Positions 35,661-43,946 of a DNA stretch of 64,000 bases are shown one piece after another. Below the pieces are notes generated by a model, which saw only the letters and a list, made by a program, of their open reading frames with translations, was not told where the DNA came from and searched no databases. This stretch comes from Lachnospiraceae bacterium. GTDB taxonomy: Bacteria > Bacillota > Clostridia > Lachnospirales > Lachnospiraceae. Position 1 is the stretch's first letter; the number at the start of each line of letters is the position of its first letter. The stretch spans positions 124,001-188,000 of the forward strand of contig SVEL01000001.1 of the NCBI GenBank assembly GCA_015057425.1, read 5' to 3'. The position numbers were made by a program, and so were the translations under genes.

Positions 35661-38090
35661 ATGGAAGATTTATTTATAAAACTACTTAATATGAGTATTA
35701 CAGCAAGCTGGTTAATACTTGCCATTATTTTGGTCCGTTTGATTTTCAAAAGAGCTCCAAAATTTATCAGATGCATTTTGTGGGCATTGGTAGGTATAAG
35801 ACTTATTGTTCCATTTTCCTTTGATAGTTTTTTAAGTCTTGTGCCAAGCTCGGAACCAATTCCTCAGGATATTATCTATTCGGAGACTCCGGTCTTAAAT
35901 ACAGGCATTCCACCTGTAGATAATATAGTAAATCCCGTACTTGATAATACTGTAACCTCCGACCCTTTTACAGATACTAATACTTTACAAACTATAACAT
36001 ACGTTGCTTCTGTTATCTGGATTATAGGTGTTGCTGTATTGATTATATATAGCATAGTCAGCTATATTCGAATTGTCAGAAGAGTTAAGCCATCCATAAA
36101 TCTCGATGAGAATATTTATATTAATGACGATATTAACTCTCCTTTCATTTTAGGAATTATCAGACCAAGAATCTATCTTCCTTCTGATCTTTCCGAGCAG
36201 GAACGTGCATGTGTAGTCCCTCATGAAAAAGCTCATCTTAAGCGTGGTGACCATCTTTGGAAGCCACTTAGTTTTGCAATACTTACTGTTTATTGGTTTA
36301 ATCCACTTATATGGGTTGCTTACATTTTACTTTGCCGCGATATTGAACTTGCTTGCGACGAACGTGTTATCAAAAAAATGGAATCTGATAACAAACTTAC
36401 ATATTCTGAAGTGCTTCTTTCATGTAGCGTACCAAGACATATGATTATAGCCTGTCCTCTTGCTTTTGGTGAAGTAGGAGTAAAATCAAGAATTAAATCT
36501 GTGCTAAACTACAAGAAACCCGGATTTTGGATTATTCTTGCTGCAATATTAGTATGTATTGCAATAACTGTTGGTTTTATGACAAACCCTATTTCTTCAA
36601 AAGTAAAAGTAGATGATGACATGCTTTCTGCCATTGAGGGTGAAGTGAATTCATTGAACAGAAGTGGTACCATTGACTTTGACTACGCATGTTCTGATGT
36701 AAAAGTTCTTTTTGCAGAAGCAGAAGAGAAGGACGATGGTTATGAAAGTATAACAACTGTATATGCTTGGGTTTTATATCAGGAATATAAACTTACCACT
36801 GATGGAATCATACAAACCTCCGGTTCACATATTCCTATGAAATTTACTCTTACAACATCTGAATATGAGCATGGTTATTATTATGTAGATTCATGGATGC
36901 CGAGAGACGGAGCATATTATTCGAAAGATATGAAAAATAACTTTCCTTGGTTTGTAAGACTTATGGCTTCTAATTCAGAGTTCTTTATAGATGAACAGCA
37001 AAAGAATTGTTACTCTGAAGCCGAAGCTTACTTTTACGGTTACAGTGCCGAAAATAATTCTTTAAACGTATATTTAGATGCAAAGATTATTGAAGTTTAT
37101 GATAAGCAGATATTGGTAGCTCCGCTTTATGATACTGCAGATTTTTCGGTTTCAGATGAAATCTGTGTCAGCACCGCCATAACCTCTTCTGTTCCGCTAC
37201 CAACTTTAAAAGAAGGAACAGATATACGAATAATGTATGATGGTTTGGTTGCAGAAACATATCCGTTACAGATTTCAAATGTATTTTCTATATACAGCTT
37301 AACTTATTTAAACAATTCGACTTCTACTGACAAAATCATTTTAAATTCACTGTTAGAAGAAGATGCTACTTACTATATACGTGATGAGCAAATTAATCCT
37401 GACGGTTATCCTACGTTGATACTTTCCAATGAAAGTGACCGTTTTGTATTAACATACGGTGTTTCTAATAATATAGTTTACGGAACTTATGAATTACAAG
37501 GCGATACATTAACTTTATATTCAAATTTAGATTTCGGTCATATAAGTTCAAGTGACCGCATTGTTTTTATAAAATCAAAAAACTCATATGTATATGATAA
37601 AGAAAGCTCATATTATGCAAATAATTTCATGATTGGCATACAGACAAGTTCTCATACTTTCAGATCAGCATTTAAAGACGGAGATATATTTAATTTAGCC
37701 GTTTCTTCTGGCGATTCAGATAGTCCGGTTCCTGATGATTCCGATGATTTTACCGATCAATTCGTAACCGGTTCATCAACTTATGATTTTCGTGATACTG
37801 CCAACGAAATATCTCCTACGGTCTATTTGGATCATAGAAACAAAACTTTCGACTTTATGTATACATTTAACTCCGATTATGATAAGTCCGGTACATATGA
37901 ATTATCCGGAGATACATTAAAGCTTATAGCAGACGATGAAGAAGGTAGTATTTATATATTTAAAGTTACCAAAAACTCTTTGATATTTGACAAAGCCAAT
38001 TCTGCGCCTATACCTGAGTCGTTTTATGGCATTGAAACATCAAATCAGACTTTATATATACCGGATGGTGCTATTTTTGAGAAGTACTAA
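35661..38090 (+). CDS. BlaR1/MecR1-like membrane protease with an unusual extracellular domain
   Basis: 809 residues. Residues 1-305 are the M56 module: four membrane segments and the zinc motif HEKAH (H188, E189, H192) with a further acidic ligand in DIELACDERV. After the last helix (about 288-305) there is about 500 residues of extracellular sequence. It is not the penicillin-binding domain of true BlaR1 (no SxxK/KTG pattern found). Near the C-terminus two related beta-rich units occur, with GTYELQGDTLTL and GTYELSGDTLKL. On signal binding M56 proteins cleave, or trigger cleavage of, the partner repressor. Signal unknown. Confidence 0.88.
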   Translation: MEDLFIKLLNMSITASWLILAIILVRLIFKRAPKFIRCILWALVGIRLIVPFSFDSFLSLVPSSEPIPQDIIYSETPVLNTGIPPVDNIVNPVLDNTVTSDPFTDTNTLQTITYVASVIWIIGVAVLIIYSIVSYIRIVRRVKPSINLDENIYINDDINSPFILGIIRPRIYLPSDLSEQERACVVPHEKAHLKRGDHLWKPLSFAILTVYWFNPLIWVAYILLCRDIELACDERVIKKMESDNKLTYSEVLLSCSVPRHMIIACPLAFGEVGVKSRIKSVLNYKKPGFWIILAAILVCIAITVGFMTNPISSKVKVDDDMLSAIEGEVNSLNRSGTIDFDYACSDVKVLFAEAEEKDDGYESITTVYAWVLYQEYKLTTDGIIQTSGSHIPMKFTLTTSEYEHGYYYVDSWMPRDGAYYSKDMKNNFPWFVRLMASNSEFFIDEQQKNCYSEAEAYFYGYSAENNSLNVYLDAKIIEVYDKQILVAPLYDTADFSVSDEICVSTAITSSVPLPTLKEGTDIRIMYDGLVAETYPLQISNVFSIYSLTYLNNSTSTDKIILNSLLEEDATYYIRDEQINPDGYPTLILSNESDRFVLTYGVSNNIVYGTYELQGDTLTLYSNLDFGHISSSDRIVFIKSKNSYVYDKESSYYANNFMIGIQTSSHTFRSAFKDGDIFNLAVSSGDSDSPVPDDSDDFTDQFVTGSSTYDFRDTANEISPTVYLDHRNKTFDFMYTFNSDYDKSGTYELSGDTLKLIADDEEGSIYIFKVTKNSLIFDKANSAPIPESFYGIETSNQTLYIPDGAIFEKY

Positions 38091-38112
38091 TGGATTTTAA
38101 GAAAGGATTAAT

Positions 38113-38571
38113 ATGCGTCTTACAACCTTATGTTATATAGAAAATGAAACACAATATCTTATGCTTCACCGCGTAAAGAAAAAGAATGATGTCAATCAGG
38201 ATAAATGGATTGGCGTAGGTGGAAAATTTGAATCGGATGAAACTCCGGAAGAATGTCTCCTCCGTGAAGTTAAAGAGGAAACCGGCTTTACGCTTACAAG
38301 TTACAAATATCGCGGACTGGTGACATTTATATCCGATGAATATGAAACTGAATATATGCACCTTTTTACTGCCAATGGCTACACCGGGCAGATGATTTCC
38401 TGCGACGAAGGTGAACTTGTATGGATAAACAAAACCGACATACCTAAACTTGATATCTGGGAAGGCGACAAAATCTTCTTCAGGCTTTTAGAAGAAACAG
38501 ATAATTTCTTCACCTTAAAGCTCAGGTATGAAGGAAGTACACTAATAGAACATATTATAAATATATATTAA
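38113..38571 (+). CDS. Nudix hydrolase (8-oxo-dGTP diphosphatase-like)
   Basis: 152 residues with the complete Nudix box GKFESDETPEECLLREVKEETG (about 37-58; G, E, REVKEE). MLHRVKKKNDVNQDKWIGVGG before the box resembles the MTH1/YtkD-like group. It probably hydrolyses oxidised or other nucleoside triphosphates, but the substrate is not fixed by sequence. It follows the BlaR-like gene by 22 bases, may share its transcript, and is ended by a 14-bp-stem terminator. Confidence 0.92.
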   Translation: MRLTTLCYIENETQYLMLHRVKKKNDVNQDKWIGVGGKFESDETPEECLLREVKEETGFTLTSYKYRGLVTFISDEYETEYMHLFTANGYTGQMISCDEGELVWINKTDIPKLDIWEGDKIFFRLLEETDNFFTLKLRYEGSTLIEHIINIY

Positions 38572-38577
38572 TAAACA

Positions 38578-38616
38578 AAGTCGTTCAGTTGCCCTATTCA
38601 GACAACTGAACGACTT
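38578..38616. terminator. Bidirectional terminator between the Nudix and HAD genes
   Basis: A perfect 14-bp stem (AAGTCGTTCAGTTG / CAACTGAACGACTT) with an 11-base loop. It is flanked by AT-rich sequence on both sides and lies between two convergent genes. Neither T-run is strong. Confidence 0.75.
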
Positions 38617-38643
38617 AATTTAATTGGTTCACATGCCACCATT

Positions 38644-39357
38644 TCAAATCTCTGCCACTAAGAATTCCTTAAGCTTATCAAAATCGCCGTTTGGATACTG
38701 TGATATATCTTTATCTTCTTTGTTAATCAGACAATCTGTAAGCAGGAATACTTTCATACCAAGCTTTTCTGAAACCATATCCTCTGATACATCATTACCT
38801 ATCATTATGCATTCTTCAGGCTTTACTCCTAACTTTTCTGTTATTTCAAGATAATACTTTGGATTAGGCTTACAAAAACTTGAATTTTCATATGTAGTAT
38901 ATATTTCAAAATCTTCAGGCTTAAGTCCTGCCCATGCTATACGGTTTTCTGTAGCAATAGCAGGAAATATAGGATTAGTCGCAAGAGACACTCTTACTCC
39001 CTTATCCTTTAACATATTAATGATTTCCGATGCCTTACTATTGAAGCCACACACTTCCTTTGCACTAATAAATTCATTTCTGTAAAATTCATCAAATACA
39101 GGAATATGTTCTCTTACTTCTTCACCGTATATTTCGGAAAATTTCTTCCAAAATGCTTCTTCATTGTTCGTTTCGCCCGTATTCATAACCATAGCTTTTG
39201 TTCCGGTCCATATAGCTCCCACTAACTTCTCTGCCTCATATCCATATGGTGCAAGTTTCTTTGCAAGTGCACCAAAGTACGCTTTTACAAATAAATCCTG
39301 ATCCATAGGAAGCAATGTTCCGTCCAAATCAAATAATACTACTTTTATACTCATCAT
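38644..39357 (-). CDS. HAD-superfamily hydrolase
   Basis: About 237 residues. HAD motif I VVLFDLDGTLLPMD, motif II SLATNP, motif III K in SFCKPNPKYY and motif IV MIGNDVSEDM are all present, with a helical cap between I and II. The start MMSIKVVLFD is chosen because AGAGG lies five bases upstream; a longer reading to 39396 has none. It is a small-molecule phosphatase of unknown substrate. The PfkB/YjjG-like cap does not specify it. It is convergent with the Nudix gene. Confidence 0.9.
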   Translation of the reverse strand: MMSIKVVLFDLDGTLLPMDQDLFVKAYFGALAKKLAPYGYEAEKLVGAIWTGTKAMVMNTGETNNEEAFWKKFSEIYGEEVREHIPVFDEFYRNEFISAKEVCGFNSKASEIINMLKDKGVRVSLATNPIFPAIATENRIAWAGLKPEDFEIYTTYENSSFCKPNPKYYLEITEKLGVKPEECIMIGNDVSEDMVSEKLGMKVFLLTDCLINKEDKDISQYPNGDFDKLKEFLVAEI

Positions 39358-39415
39358 ATTTACCTCTTTCGTCAATTTCGCCGTTTTATTATACATCTTT
39401 TTTTACTGTATGTCG

Positions 39416-39494
39416 ACTTAATAATAAAGCGACTGTGTTGGTATGAATAAAGCAATTTGTATTGGCATGAATATATTTAGTTTTATTATTAAGT
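39416..39494. repeat. Inverted repeat with internal direct repeats upstream of cluster A
   Basis: ACTTAATAATAAA (39416-39428) and TTTATTATTAAGT (39482-39494) are 13-base inverted arms. Between them TTGGTATGAATA and TTGGCATGAATA form a direct repeat. The left arm is part of a 17-base direct repeat that recurs at 39993-40009. Confidence 0.65.
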
Positions 39495-40009
39495 AACTTA
39501 TACTGCTTTAGATATACCTTCGGTGATACGGCATCGTTTTGACAATCCAATTACAGCACCGGCAATATTTTTATAACACATGCCACTTCTACACGTTGTG
39601 ACAACAGAATTTTATCTATAGAAAATAATTCCTCAAAAGATAAAAAAAATGTATTATTATTTACATAATTGCGTATTTTATGTAAATTTATATTGTTTAT
39701 TTTATCTATGCAAAAAAACTTGCCTTTGAGATAAAATTTTAACTAATAATTTTTATCTTTTTAACTGGTTTTTTCAAATAGATAAAATTCATTCAAATTA
39801 ATTGACATAACTTCAGATTTTCATATAAAATAGCAAAACTTTTTAACTTTTGAGCAACTTTTTTTGCATAGATAAAAAATGTGTACATATTATATAAATA
39901 CTATATAACCACGATATAAATCGACATAACTGTCGGCTTCGCACCACTAAAAATTAGTACGGGTCAGAGAAATTTACTTATAGCAAACGATGTTAATAAT
40001 AAAGCGACT
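39418..40009. repeat. 17-bp direct repeats bracketing cluster A
   Basis: TTAATAATAAAGCGACT occurs exactly at 39418-39434 and 39993-40009, enclosing cluster A and otherwise gene-free AT-rich DNA. A related inverted GCTTTATTATT is at 41802-41812, next to cluster B. They could be target duplications or ends of an inserted segment. Confidence 0.65.
39610..39877. repeat. Palindromic repeat cluster A (four 36/37-bp elements)
   Basis: Elements at 39610-39645, 39700-39736, 39751-39787 and 39841-39877 share the ends TTTTATCTAT and AGATAAAA with an A-rich variable middle. The first two run forward and the last two inverted, so the cluster is itself a palindrome centred near 39743. Start-to-start spacing is 90, 51 and 90. 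A dyad TTTACATAA-N9-TTATGTAAA (39660-39686) is centred between elements 1 and 2, and a decayed one (39802-39828) lies between 3 and 4. The fourth element has TTTTAACT instead of TTTTATCT. No gene is seen from 39397 to 40070. Confidence 0.9.
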
Positions 40010-40070
40010 TGACTAACAATTTTAATTAAGTTATTATAATTTTGCTGCGTAGAGAATGGAGGGATTGAAT

Positions 40071-40379
40071 ATGAGTGACAAAATGAATGCAAGTGTGGCA
40101 ATTCAAATATTGCCAAAAGCTGACAATGATACTGAACTTGTAAGAATCGTTGATGAAGTTATCGATTATATCAAAAGTACCGGACTTAAATATTATGTTG
40201 GTCCTTGCGAAACTGCTATCGAAGGCGATTATGATGAATTGATGGAAATTGTTAAACAGTGCAATCTTATAGCCATAAAAGCAGGATGCGACAAGGTTTC
40301 TTCTTACGTAAAGATAACCTATGCCCCTGAAAAACATATTCTTACAATTGATGAAAAAGTTACTAAGCATCATTTATAA
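40071..40379 (+). CDS. Thiamine-binding (MTH1187/YkoF-type) protein
   Basis: 102 residues. MNASVAIQILPKA...YIKSTGLKYYVGPCETAIEGDYDELMEIVK is the PF01910-type fold, a small ferredoxin-like protein whose relatives bind hydroxymethylpyrimidine or thiamine. The start MSDKMNAS is chosen because GGAGGG lies seven bases upstream; a codon at 40056 lacks one. TATAAT at 40033-40038 is a possible -10. No thiamine synthesis or ThiXYZ transporter gene is adjacent, so the physiological role is open. Confidence 0.88.
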   Translation: MSDKMNASVAIQILPKADNDTELVRIVDEVIDYIKSTGLKYYVGPCETAIEGDYDELMEIVKQCNLIAIKAGCDKVSSYVKITYAPEKHILTIDEKVTKHHL

Positions 40380-40467
40380 ATAACTACAGTGTTTTTTTAG
40401 CAAAATTTGGTTTATGTATTTTTTTCACATTATTTCACATACTATCCTTGAAAGGAAGGTGTTAATA

Positions 40468-40698
40468 ATGGCTAAAAATAAAACATCAAATGCTGCAAAT
40501 TCTCAGAATTGTGGTAAGAACTGCGGAAAGAACGCATCTAATTCAAGCAATGCTTACAATGCTAACAACGCATCTAATTCAAGTAATGCTTACAATTCAG
40601 GTAGCTCTTCTGTTAGAAACAATGCACAGTCTAAGAACAGCGTAGATCCTCTTTCAGAATCTACACGTCCACGTAAAGACGGTCCTGGCGGAAACTAA
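40468..40698 (+). CDS. Small Asn/Ser-rich low-complexity protein
   Basis: 76 residues, start preceded by AAAGGAAGG. Asn, Ser and Ala dominate; NASNSSNAYN occurs twice, encoded by a 30-bp near-identical DNA repeat (40531-40560 and 40567-40596, period 36). Two CGKNCGKN-like cysteines and a C-terminal ESTRPRKDGPGGN are present. Composition recalls gamma-type small acid-soluble spore proteins and similar small clostridial proteins, but no family can be proved. It follows the thiamine-binding gene by 88 bases. Confidence 0.6.
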   Translation: MAKNKTSNAANSQNCGKNCGKNASNSSNAYNANNASNSSNAYNSGSSSVRNNAQSKNSVDPLSESTRPRKDGPGGN

Positions 40699-40740
40699 GA
40701 AAGACTTTATATGTAAGTAAATTTGTAAAGTAAATTAAAT

Positions 40741-40842
40741 GGGCTACAAAAGCCCCTTAAATGAACAACCGTAGAGTCATCTAAATGATATGCCCTGCCA
40801 ACTTAAGGTAAATCATATCAATATAAAGACTCTACGGTTGTT
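40741..40842 (+). other. Large stem-loop region (possible structured RNA or terminator)
   Basis: After a short GGGCT/AGCCC hairpin (40741-40755) there is a 79-base structure. Outer arms AACAACCGTAGAGTC (40764-40778) and GACTCTACGGTTGTT (40828-40842) are perfectly complementary. An inner stem TGATATG/CATATCA is separated from them by AT-rich, nearly symmetrical internal loops. TTATTTTT follows on the plus side. It may be an elaborate terminator, a structured RNA or a small palindromic element. The gap continues to 41010 without another recognisable feature. Confidence 0.6.
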
Positions 40843-41010
40843 TATTTTTCTAATATACCCACATTATAGGCAAATATTTCTATCAAGTTTTATCGAATTC
40901 TAAAAATAACGACGTTCGTGTCCACAAATTTAAGCAATATTTAATTATACCTTGAAATTGTAATCCAAATGTGTTTTAATCTATATAAATAATTTTTAAG
41001 GAGGCGATTT

Positions 41011-41790
41011 ATTACGACATTTAATTACATTTCGTCTGAGTATGAAAAGCTCAAATCTCAAATCAGTTCTATTGAAGAACAATTAAAAGGGCTTCCGCCC
41101 GGTAAAATCATCCACTCAGCTAATGGCAAATATCACAGCTATTTTCACAGTGACGGTCACAACAAAACTTATATTTCCCGCAAAAACACTCAACTTATAA
41201 ATGACTTGGTTTATAAAAAGTATCTGACCGAAAAGCTTTCAGATTTAAAGCATGAGTTTCTTGCATTAAATTTATATCTGAAACATCATTCTTCTTTTGA
41301 TTCCTTTCAAAGAATTCTTGACAACATTCCTGAAGCACAACATATTTTATCAAAATACTTTACTCCTGAGTCTGAAGAATTATCAAACTGGATGCACTCT
41401 CCTTATGAGCGCAATACAAATCATCCTGAAAATTTATTACACAAAGGTCTTTCCGGTAATCTTTTACGTTCCAAATCAGAAGCAATGATAGATATAGCTT
41501 TAACTACAAATAAAATTCCGTTCAGATATGAAGAAATCTTAAATCTCGGTGATACTACCATTTATCCTGATTTCACCATACTACACCCCAAGACAGGTAA
41601 AATCTATTATTGGGAACATTTTGGTCTCATGGATAACCCTCCATACATCAAAAACTTTCACTTAAAATTACAAACTTATGTATCAGCCGGTATTATTCCA
41701 TCAATAGACCTAATAATCACCTGTGAGACACTTGACAAACCATTGGGGATTGATGATATTGAAAAAACAATAACTCATTACTTTCTTTAA
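41011..41790 (+). CDS. PD-(D/E)XK-like protein of unknown function, probable ATT start
   Basis: 259 residues when read from ATT at 41011. There is no in-frame ATG, GTG or TTG before 41206, while AAGGAGG lies six bases before the ATT, and the extra 65 residues (LKGLPPGKIIHSANGKYHSYFHSDGHNKTYI) fit a family common in Lachnospiraceae. The N-terminal helix resembles a coiled coil. The C-terminal half has SEAMIDIAL (E157), YPDFTI (D187) and WEHFG (E202) with K/Y-rich helices, the order expected for a restriction-endonuclease-like fold. It ends 47 bases before repeat cluster B. Substrate and role unknown. Confidence 0.75.
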   Translation: MTTFNYISSEYEKLKSQISSIEEQLKGLPPGKIIHSANGKYHSYFHSDGHNKTYISRKNTQLINDLVYKKYLTEKLSDLKHEFLALNLYLKHHSSFDSFQRILDNIPEAQHILSKYFTPESEELSNWMHSPYERNTNHPENLLHKGLSGNLLRSKSEAMIDIALTTNKIPFRYEEILNLGDTTIYPDFTILHPKTGKIYYWEHFGLMDNPPYIKNFHLKLQTYVSAGIIPSIDLIITCETLDKPLGIDDIEKTITHYFL

Positions 41791-41837
41791 ATTTATTTTC
41801 AGCTTTATTATTTTAATTTACTTATAGTAGCATAGAA

Positions 41838-42107
41838 TTTTATCTATGCAAAATTAAGTCTTGCCAAGATAAAATTTTTCTTAGTTTTTCGCGTTACATA
41901 TCAAGTTATGTAAACCTCATATTAACTTTTTTATCTATAGGAGAAAAAGTGACTGTAAGATAAAAAATATAGTCAATTTTTTTATCTTATTAAGCTTTTT
42001 TTCCATATAGATAAAACGCAGTTATTTAATTTACATAATATCTACATTTATGTAAATTAACACTTATTATTTTTATCTCACAACAAATTTTTTATGCATA
42101 GATAAAA
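41838..42107. repeat. Palindromic repeat cluster B (four 37-bp elements)
   Basis: Elements at 41838-41874, 41929-41965, 41980-42016 and 42071-42107 have the same TTTTATCTAT / AGATAAAA ends as cluster A, again two forward then two inverted, spaced 91, 51 and 91. Dyads TTACATA-N6-TATGTAA (41894-41913) and TTTACATAA-N9-TTATGTAAA (42030-42056) are centred between elements 1-2 and 3-4. The middles differ from those in cluster A while ends and spacing are kept. The remaining 41791-42154 gap holds nothing else recognised. Confidence 0.9.
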
Positions 42108-42154
42108 TCCGTTCAATTCAATCACCAAATACCATTAAAAATTTCTTTATATTT

Positions 42155-43900
42155 TTAATCCGGCAGACTTTCTCTCACGCACAATCTTCCCCAACCTACT
42201 CTTGGATCAGGATACTGATATATTCCGGGAATTGGTGCCGCCCCCCTAATCAAATATGCTTTCACCTTTTCACCGTAAAGATATGGGTCATTTCCTCTTA
42301 TAATTCCCCATTCCATAAGTATTGCTGCTGCCCCTGTCACAAACGGAGCAGCCATAGACGTTCCTGTCCTTTTAATAAGTCCTCCACCGGAATTTGCTGT
42401 CAATATATCCACTCCCGGTGCTACAACATCAGGCTTTATCTGTCTTGTCATTCTTGTATATCCTCTGCCTGAAAAATCAGCATATGAATTGGTAAAACTG
42501 TCATATGCTCCTACTGATATGACTTTTGTGGTAGCTGATGGTGTAGTTAAAGACGTATCAGGTGTAGGATTGGCAAATCCCGAATATCCGTTTAAACCAC
42601 CGCTTACAGGCAGCCACATATCAAACCTTCCATTTTCCACCTCTATACCTGTTATCTTTATAGTCCATGCACCTTCTGTCAGAAACTCATTTACCGGCGT
42701 AAAATCAAAAAAGATTTCCTGATACACGCTGTATGGTCCGGGTTCACCAAAGTACACCATTACCTGCGTTCCATCTATAAGAAATCTTCCTGTCTGTTGC
42801 TCCTCATTTATACTTCCTGATGATGCACCTGACGGGCCGATTACTTCTATCTCAAAGATATCTGTATATGACTTCCATAACTGCACATCTATACTGCTTT
42901 CATATATCCCTATAAATAACTCAACTTCAACTTCTCCGCCTTCTGTTACATCTCCTTCAAAATGTCCTCCTGACGCCCCTTCATTACCACTGCCAATGGC
43001 AATAACTGTTTTTCCCTGAGTTGCAACTGCATCTATAAATGTTTCTAAAAGACCTGTTCCGTCATGAGACCCGTATGAATTTCCAAAGCTTAAATTTATG
43101 ACCATTGGCATATTTAGCTGTTCTGCCTTCTTTATAGCATAATCTATTGCCTCCATAAGTTCTGTGGTCCTTGGAAAATCTTTTTCCTGTTGCGTACCTA
43201 ACTTAATCACCAAAATACGCGCCTTTGTTGCCATACCTATATTATTGTTCTTGTCATCTGCAAAATTGCCGCAACATATGCCCGCAACAGCTGTTCCATG
43301 TCCTGACACATCTCTGAATCTTACGGCTTTTGAACGTATCCCGTCACTTACATTTTCACCCTGAAGAATGTTGTTGATTTCTACCTCTGTCAATACTGTC
43401 TCACTGTCTTCATCATAGATTTCTATAATTCGTGTCCTGTTTTCAGAGTCCAAAAAGGCCGGATGGGTAAAGTCAACAGATGAATCAATAACTGCCACTA
43501 ATATTCCTTCACCATACAATCCGGCATCTTCACTTCTTAAACTGCTTATGCATATATCTTCTATCCCTGTAGGGATTACTGTCGGTGTAATATCTATATC
43601 ATTTTCATAGAAAAGTCGCTTAGGCTTTTCTATATATAATACCTCCGACAGAGCTGATAGTTCTCGTATTCTTTCCTGTTTTATTTTTATAATTCCGTAA
43701 CCGCCATACAATTCCTTAAAGCTGTTACTCAGACTGCGTATTCTTTCTCCATCTCCATTGTATCTGATTATAAGTGTCCATTCATTAAGGATATTATCAT
43801 ATCCCACAGATAATTCAGCCGATTTCTCCCTTTCACTTTCTGTAGCAGCAAGAGCTGCATTAAGTGCAGTTTCTAATTTGCCATTTTCCACCGTATACAT
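42155..43900 (-). CDS. S8 family serine peptidase (CspB-like subtilase)
   Basis: 581 residues, no signal peptide. The catalytic triad is complete: D139 in VAVIDSSVDFTHP, H201 in GHGTAVAGI and S515 in GTSMAAPFVTG. A prodomain-like N-terminus and an inserted beta domain of about 140 residues between the His and Ser regions match the CspB/CspBA type known from spore germination in clostridia. Other Lachnospiraceae paralogues have no proved role. The ATG is preceded by AAAGG. It ends close to repeat cluster B. Confidence 0.9.
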   Translation of the reverse strand: MYTVENGKLETALNAALAATESEREKSAELSVGYDNILNEWTLIIRYNGDGERIRSLSNSFKELYGGYGIIKIKQERIRELSALSEVLYIEKPKRLFYENDIDITPTVIPTGIEDICISSLRSEDAGLYGEGILVAVIDSSVDFTHPAFLDSENRTRIIEIYDEDSETVLTEVEINNILQGENVSDGIRSKAVRFRDVSGHGTAVAGICCGNFADDKNNNIGMATKARILVIKLGTQQEKDFPRTTELMEAIDYAIKKAEQLNMPMVINLSFGNSYGSHDGTGLLETFIDAVATQGKTVIAIGSGNEGASGGHFEGDVTEGGEVEVELFIGIYESSIDVQLWKSYTDIFEIEVIGPSGASSGSINEEQQTGRFLIDGTQVMVYFGEPGPYSVYQEIFFDFTPVNEFLTEGAWTIKITGIEVENGRFDMWLPVSGGLNGYSGFANPTPDTSLTTPSATTKVISVGAYDSFTNSYADFSGRGYTRMTRQIKPDVVAPGVDILTANSGGGLIKRTGTSMAAPFVTGAAAILMEWGIIRGNDPYLYGEKVKAYLIRGAAPIPGIYQYPDPRVGWGRLCVRESLPD

Positions 43901-43946
43901 TGTACCTTTCTGCTTCTTTATAACATTATATGTATCCGGTATTATG

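Noticed and set aside
35661..38090. Beta-lactam sensor
   Set aside because: No penicillin-binding motifs (SxxK, SxN, KTG) were found in the outer region and no beta-lactamase gene is nearby.
39946..39958. ACTAA-aaa-TTAGT dyad
   Set aside because: Too short and AT-rich to support as a separate feature.
39610..42107. CRISPR array or type III toxin-antitoxin repeat RNA
   Set aside because: The 37-bp units occur in both orientations with only four per cluster, spacers are not of uniform length, and there is no cas gene or ToxN-like gene.
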